This document shows, one piece after another, positions 1 through 9,181 of a DNA stretch of 64,000 bases (its first letter is position 1; each line of letters opens with the position of its first letter). Under the pieces are notes generated by a model that saw nothing but the letters and a program-made list of their open reading frames with translations, was not told where the DNA came from and ran no database searches. Origin of the DNA: Flavobacterium pectinovorum (GTDB taxonomy: Bacteria; Bacteroidota; Bacteroidia; Flavobacteriales; Flavobacteriaceae); contig NZ_RCZH01000008.1 of the NCBI RefSeq assembly GCF_006438875.1, positions 248,001 to 312,000 of the forward strand, written 5' to 3'. Made by a program: the position numbers and the translations under genes.

Positions 1-2373
1 TTTTTGATGCACATATTTTCCGTTTGCGTCATAATGAGCTAAACATTTTGCTGTTTCTTCGGCTGTACATCCTTTTTCTTTGCACATTTTAGCACATTCT
101 TCTTTGGTCATTCCTGACATATCCCCGCATTTGGAAACACCTCCGGCATGCATTTCTGTTTTCACACAACATGAACCTTTTTCTGCCATACCTGCAGAGT
201 GTCCTTCTCCTAAAATAGGCGCAATTACTAAACCAATTAAACAAGTTAGTTTGATTAAGATGTTCATTGATGGTCCAGAAGTATCTTTAAAAGGATCTCC
301 AACTGTATCTCCGGTTACGGCAGCTTTGTGTGCATCAGAACCTTTATACGTCATTTCGCCGTTGATTAAAACTCCTGCCTCAAAAGATTTTTTAGCATTG
401 TCCCAAGCTCCTCCGGCATTGTTTTGGAACACTGCCCAAAGCACACCTGAAACTGTAACTCCAGCCATATATCCTCCTAACATTTCAGCAATTAATTGGT
501 TGTTATCACCATAAACTAATTTCCCTAATAGTACAATTGCAATTGGGAAACCAATGGTTAAGATTCCTGGCAACATCATTTCGCGTAAAGCGGCTTTTGT
601 TGAAATCTCAACACATTTTCCGTACTCCGGTTTTCCGGTTCCTTCCATGATTCCCGGAATTTCCTTAAACTGACGACGTACTTCATAAACCATATCCATC
701 GCTGCTTTTCCAACAGAATTCATAGCCAGAGCCGAGAAAACTACCGGAATCATTCCACCCACAAATAACATGGCTAAAACTGGTGCTTTGAAGATATTAA
801 TTCCGTCAATTCCTGTAAAAGTTACATAGGCAGCAAATAAAGCTAGAGAAGTTAAAGCTGCCGAAGCAATTGCAAAACCTTTTCCGGTTGCAGCAGTTGT
901 ATTTCCAACTGAATCTAAAATATCTGTTCTGGTACGAACTTCTTTTGGTAACTCGCTCATTTCGGCGATTCCACCTGCGTTATCAGAAATTGGTCCGAAA
1001 GCATCAATTGCCAATTGCATTGCGGTAGTTGCCATCATTGCTGAAGCAGCCAGCGCCACTCCATAAAATCCTGCTAATGCATAGGAAATCCAGATTGCTG
1101 CTGCGAACAATAATACTGTTGGAAACGTAGAAATCATGCCTGTTGCCAAACCTGCAATTACATTTGTTCCTGCTCCTGTTGATGATTTTTGTACAATTGC
1201 CATAACTGGTTTTGTACCTAATCCCGTATAATATTCTGTAACTGATGAAATAGCTCCACCCACTACTAATCCAACTAAAGTAGCATAGAAAACACGCATT
1301 GATGAGATATCTTTAGATCCTTCACCAAAAAAGCTCATTTGCATGGTTTCCGGCAACATATATCGTACTAAAAAGAAACAGGCAATTGCTGTTAAAACAA
1401 TCGAAACCCAGTTTCCTATATTTAAAGCTTTTTGTACTTGTGCTTCTTTGGCATTATCATCTGATATTTTTACCAATGTTGTTCCGATAATCGAAAATAA
1501 AATTCCGAAACCTGCAATTGCCATTGGAAGTAAAATTGGGCCTATTCCTCCAAAAGCATCCTGAATGTTTCCGCCCATATCTTTGATCACGTAGTTCCCT
1601 AAAACCATTGCAGCCAAAACAGTTGCTACATAAGAACCAAATAAATCTGCTCCCATTCCGGCAACGTCACCAACATTATCTCCAACATTATCTGCAATTG
1701 TAGCAGGATTACGAGGATCATCTTCCGGAATTCCAGCTTCTACTTTACCAACTAAATCGGCTCCAACGTCAGCAGCTTTTGTATAGATTCCGCCGCCAAC
1801 TCTGGCAAACAAAGCAATTGATTCTGCCCCAAGAGAAAATCCGGCTAATGTCTCTAAAACTTTAGTCATATCTTCAGATGAAGTCCAAACCCCGTTCATG
1901 AATATTTGAAAGAAAACAATAAAGAATCCTGTTAAACCTAGAACTGCCAGACCTGCAACACCTAATCCCATTACGGTTCCACCACCAAAAGAAACCTTTA
2001 AGGCTTGTGGCAAACTTGTACGCGCAGCCTGAGTGGTTCTAACATTCGTTTTAGTGGCTATTTTCATTCCCATATTTCCGGCTAAGGCCGAGAAGAATGC
2101 GCCAAAAATAAACGCTACAACTATTAATATATGTGTGGTAGGAACTAGAAAAGAAAGTCCTGCTAATACTAAACTGGCACCAATTACGAAAAAAGTCAAC
2201 AATCGATATTCTGCTTTTAAAAATGCAAGGGCGCCTTCGTAAATGTGATCTGAAATCTCTTTCATTTTACCATCACCGGCATCTTGTTTTAAAACCCAAG
2301 TCCTTTTTATTCCCATGAAAAGTAATCCTATAATTGCCATAACAATTGGCAAGTAAATCATAAATGCATTCAT
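1..2373 (-). CDS. hppA: Membrane-bound ion-translocating pyrophosphatase, 3' end beyond window
   Basis: Hydrolyses pyrophosphate and pumps H+ and/or Na+ across the inner membrane. The first 791 codons are visible from an ATG at 2373, with no stop before the window edge. Seen: many hydrophobic segments, the substrate loop DVGADLVGKVE near residues 202-212, GDNVGD near 231, and GDPFKDTSGPS near 690-702. At about residue 488 the sequence GNTTAATGKG has Ala where K+-independent enzymes have Lys, so a K+-dependent enzyme is expected from family knowledge. After the usual C-terminal end (ILGEGHS) the frame continues into a Cys-rich hydrophilic tail (about 730-791+) with CC, CGDM, CAKMC and GCTAEE elements, which is unusual for the family. 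It lies next to soluble pyrophosphatase, separated by that gene's terminator. H+ versus Na+ specificity cannot be fixed here. Confidence 0.95.
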   Translation of the reverse strand, partial: MNAFMIYLPIVMAIIGLLFMGIKRTWVLKQDAGDGKMKEISDHIYEGALAFLKAEYRLLTFFVIGASLVLAGLSFLVPTTHILIVVAFIFGAFFSALAGNMGMKIATKTNVRTTQAARTSLPQALKVSFGGGTVMGLGVAGLAVLGLTGFFIVFFQIFMNGVWTSSEDMTKVLETLAGFSLGAESIALFARVGGGIYTKAADVGADLVGKVEAGIPEDDPRNPATIADNVGDNVGDVAGMGADLFGSYVATVLAAMVLGNYVIKDMGGNIQDAFGGIGPILLPMAIAGFGILFSIIGTTLVKISDDNAKEAQVQKALNIGNWVSIVLTAIACFFLVRYMLPETMQMSFFGEGSKDISSMRVFYATLVGLVVGGAISSVTEYYTGLGTKPVMAIVQKSSTGAGTNVIAGLATGMISTFPTVLLFAAAIWISYALAGFYGVALAASAMMATTAMQLAIDAFGPISDNAGGIAEMSELPKEVRTRTDILDSVGNTTAATGKGFAIASAALTSLALFAAYVTFTGIDGINIFKAPVLAMLFVGGMIPVVFSALAMNSVGKAAMDMVYEVRRQFKEIPGIMEGTGKPEYGKCVEISTKAALREMMLPGILTIGFPIAIVLLGKLVYGDNNQLIAEMLGGYMAGVTVSGVLWAVFQNNAGGAWDNAKKSFEAGVLINGEMTYKGSDAHKAAVTGDTVGDPFKDTSGPSMNILIKLTCLIGLVIAPILGEGHSAGMAEKGSCCVKTEMHAGGVSKCGDMSGMTKEECAKMCKEKGCTAEETAKCLAHYDANGKYVHQK

Positions 2374-2429
2374 AATATTTTAACGGTTTTTGGTTAATAG
2401 TCAATAAACTAACTAAAACGAATTTAAAC

Positions 2430-2466
2430 AAAAAAGCAATACTCCTAACGGAATATTGCTTTTTTT
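2430..2466 (-). terminator. Rho-independent terminator of ppa
   Basis: Imperfect stem pairing AAAAAAGCAATA with TATTGCTTTTTT around the loop near 2443-2452. Read on the minus strand it follows the ppa stop codon and ends in a T run, before hppA. Confidence 0.8.
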
Positions 2467-2486
2467 ATAAAATATGAATGCAAAAA

Positions 2487-3017
2487 TTATTTAATACTAA
2501 ATAATCCTTCTGGTTTGTTTTCGATATCGTTAAAACGCTTAGTACACTCAGCAATAATTGTAAAAGCTTCGTTTACGTCTCCCCAACCTTCAACATCTAC
2601 TTGTTTGTTTTCAAGATCTTTGTAAACCTGGAAGAAATGCTCAATTTCTTTCAATAAGTGTCCGTTAATATCTGAAAGGTCATTTAACGAATTCCAGATT
2701 GGATCTGAAACCGGTACACAAATAATTTTTTCGTCTGGTCCTTTATCATCTGCCATATGGAAAACTCCAATTGGTTTTACTTCTATAACACATCCAGGAA
2801 AAGTTGGTTCGTTTATCAAAACCAATACATCAAGAGGATCACCATCAAGAGCTAAAGTTTCCGGAATAAATCCGTAATCAGCTGGGTACATCATTGAAGA
2901 GAATAACATTCTGTCGAAACGCATTCTTTTGATTTCAAAATCGTACTCGTATTTATTTCTGCTTCCTCTTGGTATTTCGATTAATACATCGAAAGTCGTT
3001 AGTTTGTCTGCGGTCAT
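2487..3017 (-). CDS. ppa: Inorganic pyrophosphatase, family I (soluble)
   Basis: Cytoplasmic enzyme that hydrolyses pyrophosphate to phosphate and so drives biosynthesis. The 176 residues begin MTADKLTTFDVLIEIPRG. The family signature DGDPLD is at residues 58-63, with the metal-binding aspartates 58, 60 and 63. The open frame extends 29 codons further to 3104, but a strong TTG-N19-TACTTTTG promoter sits inside that extension (3050-3079). Transcription should start near 3045, so the ATG at 3017 is the start. This agrees with usual family length. Its neighbour hppA performs the same hydrolysis coupled to ion pumping, so the two enzymes are a natural pair, although a terminator separates them. 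Confidence 0.95.
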   Translation of the reverse strand: MTADKLTTFDVLIEIPRGSRNKYEYDFEIKRMRFDRMLFSSMMYPADYGFIPETLALDGDPLDVLVLINEPTFPGCVIEVKPIGVFHMADDKGPDEKIICVPVSDPIWNSLNDLSDINGHLLKEIEHFFQVYKDLENKQVDVEGWGDVNEAFTIIAECTKRFNDIENKPEGLFSIK

Positions 3018-3049
3018 TTCGTTTTTTATTTTTTCTATAAATTCGATTG

Positions 3050-3080
3050 CAAAAGTAACTAAAGAATCCTTTTTTACAAT
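3050..3080 (-). promoter_or_regulatory. ppa promoter (TTG-N19-TAnnTTTG)
   Basis: On the minus strand TTG (3077-3079) is followed after exactly 19 bases by TACTTTTG (3050-3057). This matches the Bacteroidota -33/-7 consensus and lies 32 bases upstream of the ATG at 3017. It rules out the longer frame start at 3104. Confidence 0.8.
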
Positions 3081-3126
3081 AAAAAACTGCATTAATCTAC
3101 GCACTTTTCTTTTAAATAACAGACAG

Positions 3127-3726
3127 TTAATATGTAATTTTTCTGTTTCGCTTATTTAAGTAATAATGCCAAAGTAAATATGTAGCATAAGAACGATACG
3201 GACTCCATTGCTGAGCATGAATTTCCATTTCTTGTTTGTCATGAATATCAAGCAATTCTTTGATCGTATTTATGACTGCAATGTCTCCTAATGGTATCAA
3301 ATCCGGCTCCTGAAGACAAAACATGAGGTAAATATCGATCGTCCAATTTCCGATTCCTTTTAACTTTATGAGTTCTTCCCGAACTTGTTTTGCCGATTTT
3401 GCTGCCAGACTTTCAATATCCAATTCTTTATTCAAAACGGCTTCTGAAAGAATTTTGATGTATTTTGTTTTTTGACGGCTTACTCCTAAAGCGCGAAATT
3501 CTTCGTCGGATAAAACGGACAAGGTTTCTGGATTACAAGTTGTATAGGCTTTGATTTTTAAAAATGTGGCTTTCGCCGAATCTATAGAAACTTGTTGCTC
3601 GAGTATTAATAATACTAAAGTCTCAAAACCTTGCGGACGTCTCGGGATTGGCGGCAACCCATACTTTTCGATAATTTCCAGAAATATTGAATTTTTGGCT
3701 GATAGAAAATCGATGGCTTCTTGCAT
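3127..3726 (-). CDS. DNA-3-methyladenine glycosylase, AlkA-like HhH-GPD family
   Basis: Base-excision repair glycosylase that removes alkylated purines. Of 199 residues, a helix-hairpin-helix lies at about 118-131 (LIKLKGIGNWTIDI), followed by the GPD segment PLGDIAV with the expected catalytic Asp148. QQVSIDSA (45-52) matches the substrate-pocket helix of AlkA-like enzymes. The protein lacks the N-terminal AlkA domain of E. coli (282 residues) and resembles the compact bacterial class. It ends 110 bases upstream of the ppa ATG on the same strand, but ppa has its own promoter in that gap. Exact substrate range is inferred from family. Confidence 0.88.
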   Translation of the reverse strand: MQEAIDFLSAKNSIFLEIIEKYGLPPIPRRPQGFETLVLLILEQQVSIDSAKATFLKIKAYTTCNPETLSVLSDEEFRALGVSRQKTKYIKILSEAVLNKELDIESLAAKSAKQVREELIKLKGIGNWTIDIYLMFCLQEPDLIPLGDIAVINTIKELLDIHDKQEMEIHAQQWSPYRSYATYLLWHYYLNKRNRKITY

Positions 3727-3915
3727 AACATGTTTTTTTTTAGCCCCGATTACTTCACTTAATTTTCATTTTAATCGGAGTTCAGTGAACTTCGTTTGCA
3801 GTGGAAATCCTTTTGTTTTTTTCTTTAAAAAATAAAAGATTGGAACGGATAGCGGGAATAGCTTCTAAAATTAAATAAAAAATCTCGCAAAGTCGCAGAG
3901 GCGCAAAGTTTTGTT

Positions 3916-4150
3916 TTCACGCAGATTTTGCAGATTAAGCAGATTTTTTTCTTCAAACTGTATTAAAAAAATCTGCATTAATCTGCTTAAATCTGTGAAA
4001 TCTGCGTGAAATTATACAGTGCTAAAAAAAGAGACGCCAAGTCGTAAAGTTTTTTTGCACGCAGATTTTGCAGATTTAAGCAGATTTTTTCTTTAAATGA
4101 AACTATAGAATCTGCGTATATCAGCTTAAATCTGCAAAATCTGCGTGAAA
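3916..4150. repeat. Two adjacent inverted-repeat elements of the CACGCAGATTTTGCAGATT family
   Basis: Element A has arms at 3916-3948 and 3965-4011. Element B has arms at 4057-4090 and 4107-4151. Each starts with CACGCAGATTTTGCAGATT and ends with the complement AATCTGCGTG, so each could fold into a long hairpin. A third, more diverged member is at 58927-59026. Confidence 0.75.
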
Positions 4151-4175
4151 TAATCCAAAGTATCTTTTACTATAA

Positions 4176-4221
4176 ACAAAAACGCCAAGCTGCAAGAAAT
4201 AAAACTTAGCGACTTGGCGTC
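4176..4221 (-). terminator. Probable terminator of the DUF5686 gene
   Basis: On the minus strand ACGCCAAG pairs with CTTGGCGT and is followed by a T run, 25-70 bases past the stop at 4246. Confidence 0.6.
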
Positions 4222-4245
4222 TTTGTGACAATAACTTTTAACTTA

Positions 4246-6747
4246 TTAGAAATAGAACCCAAAAGATCCTTTTACTGCAAATTTATTAGCTCCCGGATCG
4301 TTTAGATAACTTCCTCTCCAGGAGAAATCGATACGGAATACTTTGAAAATATTTCCGATTCCGGCGTTGTATTCCCAATATACATTTTCGGGTGCATTAT
4401 AGGGCTGATCTGAAGCATTTATAGCTCTGTTGGCATTAGAAATGGTTCCGTAAACTCCTTTTACCCCAACAAATTCTCTCCAGTTTAGTTTTCTCATAAA
4501 TGGAATTCTGGCGAATAATCTTCCTCCAAAATCATGATTCCATTGCAAAGTAGTGTACTGATCTGTTATGAATTCGTAGAAATTCAAGTTGCTGAATGTA
4601 TTTTCAATAGTAAAGTAAGTCTGATTTCCGGGAATTACACTCATTAATCCTAACGGAATTGTTCCAAAGGTTTTACCGGTTTCCAAAATTATATTTGATC
4701 TTCCTAACGGTCCAATAATAATAGGCTGTTTGTAAAAGATCTGTATTTTTTCGTAAGCGAAATCACTGTTCAAAACCCCTTTTAAACCATAACTAAAGTT
4801 AACAAAGAAATGACTGAAAGGACTGTCTACGAGACTTCTCTCTACTCCAAAACCAATAGTTTTACGATTTGGCATATACTCAAACTGAATATTTGCTTCT
4901 GATTGTTTTACTGCACTTGCAACAACACCGGCAGGATTTGCTGCTGTTGGTAAAGTGGTATAATAATCTAAACTAAAAGTTGGTGAAGCCGATTCTAATG
5001 TTCGATAGGAAACCCCTGCCTGAACTACGAAGTTCTTTTTAACTTCCATTTCAACAGAAACATTACTCAAATTAATATTGGTTAATTTTCCGTTACTTCC
5101 CGTTGTAAACAATGCCGAAGAAGCAAAACTTCGTCCTAAAATATCGTTTGTTGTGGTTAAACTGGCACCTATTTGTTCTATATCGCGCCTGTTTCCTCCG
5201 GAGATAATAACTCGATTTTTCTTATCGACCATCCATTTTCCGGAAACTCCATATTTGAATTTATTATCGTCAAAACCATAAGCGGTATATGCCTGAATAC
5301 GCCAAGGATCATTTGGTCCAAAATAGGTTCTTCCTCCTGCACGTATTCGCAAACCTTCGACTTCGTTATAACCAAATGTTGAAAAAATTGGTCCGAAATC
5401 AAAGTTTTTAAACTCGACGTACCCACTTCCTAATATAGAGACGAGGCTATAAAGCTGCTTGAATCTTTTGACGGTTTGCAATGTATCCAGCATTTTATAA
5501 ATACCGGCTTCATCTTTATTTAATTTTTCAAAACGATTTTCCTCCCAAAATTCAGGCGGTCGATCATAAACAGCGTTGTCTATATAATTGACTTCTTCTT
5601 TATAAAATTTCTCAGGCTTTTGAATATTGAATTGGTGATTTCGAAATAAAGTGGTTCTTTTTCCGTAAACTCCTTTTGATTTTTCTTTTTTATTTAAAGC
5701 AAAATCAGACATCATATAATCACGGGTTAATAGAAAGACAGAATCATTTTGTACTTCAAATTCCTGCTCGATATAAATATCTTTTACCCAGTTAATATTG
5801 GCACTTTTAGTAACACCCATATTAATTTTCTTGATCGCAAAAGTGGTGTCATTCACCCAAAAATCTCCTTTAAAGGTTAATTCATTTTTACGTCTTGGAT
5901 AAAATACAATATTGTAACACCATTTTTTATCAATATATGCACTGTCTTTCAGCACATAGTTATAGACATCAATTCCCGTTTTTGAAAGTGGGCTTGTAAA
6001 ACTTTTATCAAAAAACTTAAGATGATTGTCGTAAATATTATAGTCTGAATAAAGATCTTTTACGAATGATAAAATCTGTTGATTTCCATTGAAACCTGAC
6101 ATTTTATTTCCCGTTATGTTCTCTTTTACTTTCTTTAATTTATTATCTCCATAAACATCATAAACGGATTCATTGATGAAAATTGGTAAATATGTTTTTC
6201 CTGTAACATCTGATGTATCAACATGCGCAAAAACAAATTCCATTCCTTTGAAGAGTTTATTCTTCATAAAAGCACTATCGATCGTGTTCATATCAAACTC
6301 GACTTTCTCGTACTTTTGCATCTGATATTGATTGAATTGGTACAAACCGTTTTTACGTTTTCGTTCCCAAATTTTTCTCAGGATATCCAATGCCGGATTA
6401 TTCTTTTTAGAAGTTTTTCCGGTATAAATTACCACTTCATTAAGTACTTCGGCTTCGCTTAAAACAATTTTAAAATCATAATTTACAGCTTTCTCCAAAG
6501 GCACTTCTCTATCTGAAAATCCTGCAGAAGTGACTAATAAAGCGGTATAGGTAACTGGTGATTCCAGATAAAACCGACCATCTTCATTAGAAACTATTCC
6601 TGTATTTGATCCTTTAAAAACAACATTTGCAAAAGGAACTGGCTGATTCGATTTATCCAAAACAATTCCACTCACTTTCGTTTGTGCAGTAGCAATATTT
6701 GCAAGCGCAAATACAAAAAATAGGCTGAGTAAAATTATTCTTTTCAT
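4246..6747 (-). CDS. DUF5686 family outer-membrane protein with carboxypeptidase-regulatory-like domain
   Basis: Large envelope protein of unknown function, 833 residues. Residues 1-21 are a signal peptide ending ATAQ. A carboxypeptidase-D-regulatory-like beta-sandwich follows at about 25-110 (SGIVLDKSNQPVPFANVVF, then SNEDGRFYL). The rest matches the DUF5686 pattern as I know it: a mixed central part, then from about 470 alternating aromatic/polar strands and a terminal Phe (GSFGFYF), typical of an outer-membrane beta-barrel. The first domain resembles those of TonB-dependent receptors, but no plug domain is visible. It is monocistronic by position, with terminators on both sides. The barrel is inferred from strand pattern; no substrate can be named. 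Confidence 0.85.
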   Translation of the reverse strand: MKRIILLSLFFVFALANIATAQTKVSGIVLDKSNQPVPFANVVFKGSNTGIVSNEDGRFYLESPVTYTALLVTSAGFSDREVPLEKAVNYDFKIVLSEAEVLNEVVIYTGKTSKKNNPALDILRKIWERKRKNGLYQFNQYQMQKYEKVEFDMNTIDSAFMKNKLFKGMEFVFAHVDTSDVTGKTYLPIFINESVYDVYGDNKLKKVKENITGNKMSGFNGNQQILSFVKDLYSDYNIYDNHLKFFDKSFTSPLSKTGIDVYNYVLKDSAYIDKKWCYNIVFYPRRKNELTFKGDFWVNDTTFAIKKINMGVTKSANINWVKDIYIEQEFEVQNDSVFLLTRDYMMSDFALNKKEKSKGVYGKRTTLFRNHQFNIQKPEKFYKEEVNYIDNAVYDRPPEFWEENRFEKLNKDEAGIYKMLDTLQTVKRFKQLYSLVSILGSGYVEFKNFDFGPIFSTFGYNEVEGLRIRAGGRTYFGPNDPWRIQAYTAYGFDDNKFKYGVSGKWMVDKKNRVIISGGNRRDIEQIGASLTTTNDILGRSFASSALFTTGSNGKLTNINLSNVSVEMEVKKNFVVQAGVSYRTLESASPTFSLDYYTTLPTAANPAGVVASAVKQSEANIQFEYMPNRKTIGFGVERSLVDSPFSHFFVNFSYGLKGVLNSDFAYEKIQIFYKQPIIIGPLGRSNIILETGKTFGTIPLGLMSVIPGNQTYFTIENTFSNLNFYEFITDQYTTLQWNHDFGGRLFARIPFMRKLNWREFVGVKGVYGTISNANRAINASDQPYNAPENVYWEYNAGIGNIFKVFRIDFSWRGSYLNDPGANKFAVKGSFGFYF

Positions 6748-6760
6748 TGTCTGGGCAAAA

Positions 6761-6798
6761 AAAAAACTTCATCAATTAACTATGAATGATGAAGTTTT
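6761..6798 (-). terminator. Terminator of pdhB
   Basis: AACTTCATCA (6765-6774) pairs with TGATGAAGTT (6787-6796). On the minus strand the stem is followed by a run of ten T just upstream of the DUF5686 start. Confidence 0.85.
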
Positions 6799-6818
6799 GT
6801 GAGTATTTTAAATGTGTA

Positions 6819-7796
6819 TTATTTGTATAATACTTTTTTAACTGCTTTTACTACATCACCTGCATTTGGTAACCAGTCTTTTAATAATACTGGAGAATAA
6901 GGTGCAGGAGTATCTGCTGTTGTAATACGTTGAATTGGTGCATCAAGGAAATCAAAAGCTTGTTCCTGAACGATATAGGTAATTTCAGATGAAACACTTG
7001 CAAATGGCCAGGCTTCTTCTAAGATTACTAAACGGTTTGTCTTTTTAACAGACTTAAGAATGGTATCTTTATCCATTGGACGAACTGTTCTTAAATCGAT
7101 AATTTCACATGAAATTCCTTCTTTAGCTAATTCATCAGCAGCGATAAAAGCTTCTTTAATGATTTTACCAAAAGAAACGATAGTTACATCTGTTCCTTCA
7201 CGTTTAATATCAGCAACTCCTATTGGAATTGTATATTCTCCGTCCGGCACTTCACCTTTATCACCATACATTTGCTCAGATTCCATAAAAATTACAGGAT
7301 CATTATCACGAATTGCAGATTTTAAAAGTCCTTTTGCATCATAAGGAGTTGAAGGCACAATAACTTTAAGACCCGGAGTGTTAGCAAACCAGTTTTCTAA
7401 AGCCTGTGAGTGAGTAGCTCCTAATTGTCCTGCAGAAGCAGTTGGTCCACGAAAAACGATAGGCACATTAAATTGTCCGCCTGTCATTTGACGCATTTTA
7501 GCAGCATTATTTATAATTTGATCAATACCTACTAAACAGAAGTTGAATGTCATATACTCAACAATAGGACGACAACCATTCATAGCTGATCCTACTGCAA
7601 TTCCTGTAAAACCAAGCTCAGCAATTGGAGTATCAATTACTCTTTTTTCGCCAAACTCAGCAAGCATTCCTTTTGAAGCTTTGTAAGCTCCATTATATTC
7701 TGCAACTTCTTCGCCCATTAAATATATGGATTCATCGTGACGCATTTCTTCGCTCATCGCTTCACAAATGGCCTCTCTAAATTGTATTGTTCTCAT
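6819..7796 (-). CDS. pdhB: Pyruvate dehydrogenase E1 component, beta subunit
   Basis: Forms with E1 alpha the thiamine-diphosphate-dependent decarboxylase of the pyruvate dehydrogenase complex. The 325 residues have normal family length. They begin MRTIQFREAICEAMSEEM and contain GEEVAEYNGAYK (28-39), TPIAELGFTGIAVG, the GPTASAGQLGATHSQ loop, and C-terminal PFASVSSEI of the transketolase C domain. The alpha subunit and E2 are not adjacent, so the complex is encoded in scattered genes here. It is transcribed away from etfB, and the 491-base gap carries a -7 box for each. A related branched-chain 2-oxoacid dehydrogenase beta subunit is the main alternative but fits less well by recollection. Confidence 0.92.
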   Translation of the reverse strand: MRTIQFREAICEAMSEEMRHDESIYLMGEEVAEYNGAYKASKGMLAEFGEKRVIDTPIAELGFTGIAVGSAMNGCRPIVEYMTFNFCLVGIDQIINNAAKMRQMTGGQFNVPIVFRGPTASAGQLGATHSQALENWFANTPGLKVIVPSTPYDAKGLLKSAIRDNDPVIFMESEQMYGDKGEVPDGEYTIPIGVADIKREGTDVTIVSFGKIIKEAFIAADELAKEGISCEIIDLRTVRPMDKDTILKSVKKTNRLVILEEAWPFASVSSEITYIVQEQAFDFLDAPIQRITTADTPAPYSPVLLKDWLPNAGDVVKAVKKVLYK

Positions 7797-7827
7797 ATTT
7801 ATATTGTATGTTGAATTTTCTGAAGAG

Positions 7828-7835
7828 CAAAAATA
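7828..7835 (-). promoter_or_regulatory. Candidate -7 box of pdhB
   Basis: TATTTTTG on the minus strand, 31 bases upstream of the ATG. No clear TTG at -33. Confidence 0.5.
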
Positions 7836-8246
7836 AATATTTTAAATAACTTAAAAGCATAAATTGGATTTAAAATCACATGAACTTCCTCCCGCCTTAC
7901 GGTTTTAACTTTTTAAAAATTATTACACTATTTACGAAATCGATGTAAATGTTATTGTTTCCTTCCTAAAACATTTTTCAGACAAACTCAAACCAATTTG
8001 TTTAATTCTGACTTTTCAAAAATCTTTCTTTAAAACGTAACGATTTAAAAAGTAGTATAAATTCACCCAAAGTTTAACACTTGTTCAAGGTCACCACTTT
8101 GCAAAATTACTAACAATCAACAGAATTGAATGCATTATCTCTTTTCAATCACAATAAAACTACTTCTAAATTTCAGAATCTGCGAAAACGTAATAGTTTT
8201 TAAAAAATATTATGCACGCATAGTATATTATTCCGATTTTAATTTC

Positions 8247-8254
8247 TAAATTTG
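8247..8254 (+). promoter_or_regulatory. Candidate -7 box of etfB
   Basis: TAAATTTG, 33 bases upstream of the etfB ATG. The -33 TTG is not evident. Confidence 0.55.
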
Positions 8255-8287
8255 TAAAAGAATATTATAAATATAAAATATATACTT

Positions 8288-9034
8288 ATGAAAATATTAG
8301 TTTGCATCAGCCATGTGCCTGATACTACTTCAAAAATTAACTTCTCCAATGGTGATTCAGAATTCGATACCAATGGTGTACAATATGTAATTAATCCTAA
8401 TGACGAGTTTGGTTTGACACGTGCAATTTGGTTTCAGGAACAACAAGGTGCTACTGTAACTGTAGTAAACGTTGGAGGTCCTGATACAGAACCAACTTTA
8501 CGTAAAGCACTTGCCATTGGTGCAAACGAAGCTATCCGCGTAAATGCAAACCCAACTGACGGTTTTTTTGTTGCAAAACAACTTGCCGAAGTAATTAAAA
8601 ATGGTGGTTACGACTTAGTAATTGCCGGAAAAGAATCTTTAGATTATAATGGTGGAATGGTTCCCGGAATGATCGCTGGAATTTTAGGTTCTAACTTTTT
8701 AAACTCTTGTACATCTGTAACCGTTGACGGAAACAATGTAAAAGCTGTTCGTGAAATTGATGGTGGAAAAGAAACTGTTAGCACTACTTTACCATTAATC
8801 ATTGGTGGGCAAAAAGGTCTTGTTGAAGAAAAAGATCTTCGTATCCCGAACATGAGAGGAATCATGACTGCAAGAACAAAAGCACTTACTATTCTTGAGC
8901 CAGTTGACGCTCCTGTAAATACAAAAGCAGTGAAATTTGAAAAACCAGCTCCAAAATCAGCAGTGAAATTAGTTTCTCCTGATAATTTAGATGAGTTAAT
9001 CAATTTATTACACAACGAAGCTAAGGTGATTTAA
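8288..9034 (+). CDS. etfB: Electron transfer flavoprotein, beta subunit
   Basis: Small subunit of the cytoplasmic FAD/AMP heterodimer that accepts electrons from acyl-CoA and other dehydrogenases and passes them to ETF-quinone oxidoreductase. The 248 residues begin MKILVCISHVPDTTSKI. They contain the ETF-beta pattern VIAGKESLDYNGGMVPGMIA and the conserved LRIPNMRGIMTARTK region that in the family binds AMP and forms the recognition loop. It is followed by etfA after 147 bases of A/T-rich short repeats, so one transcript is likely. No fix/nif genes are near, which suggests a housekeeping ETF. Confidence 0.95.
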   Translation: MKILVCISHVPDTTSKINFSNGDSEFDTNGVQYVINPNDEFGLTRAIWFQEQQGATVTVVNVGGPDTEPTLRKALAIGANEAIRVNANPTDGFFVAKQLAEVIKNGGYDLVIAGKESLDYNGGMVPGMIAGILGSNFLNSCTSVTVDGNNVKAVREIDGGKETVSTTLPLIIGGQKGLVEEKDLRIPNMRGIMTARTKALTILEPVDAPVNTKAVKFEKPAPKSAVKLVSPDNLDELINLLHNEAKVI

Positions 9035-9181
9035 GATTGTAGAGTTTAGATTTTAGATTGCTGAATGCAATACGAAAATCTACAATTCAACATTTGATTC
9101 ACTTCAAAATCTAAAATCAATAATCATTTTAAATTTCAATTTTAAAAATCTGAAATCTAAAATCTAAAATCTAAAATTATT
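9035..9181. repeat. A/T-rich spacer with iterated AAAATCT units
   Basis: The etfB-etfA gap holds scattered copies of AAAATCTA on both strands, with four near-tandem copies at about 9147-9178. This looks like slippage sequence. No stable terminator is seen. Confidence 0.5.

Larger units (their letters stand above)
3727..4245. other. Intergenic region with dispersed inverted repeats, no gene
   Basis: No credible coding frame. It holds a short element similar to CGCAAAGTCGCAGAGGCGC (about 3884-3906), two large inverted-repeat elements (3916-4150), and the terminator of the DUF5686 gene. Confidence 0.7.
7797..8287. other. Divergent pdhB/etfB intergenic region
   Basis: 491 bases without a credible gene. 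I see only the -7 boxes at 7828-7835 and 8247-8254, and no repeat or hairpin worth naming. Confidence 0.6.

Noticed and set aside
80-2242. Forward frames of 69-144 codons over the pyrophosphatase gene
   Set aside because: Antisense shadows of hppA, whose minus-strand product is unmistakable.
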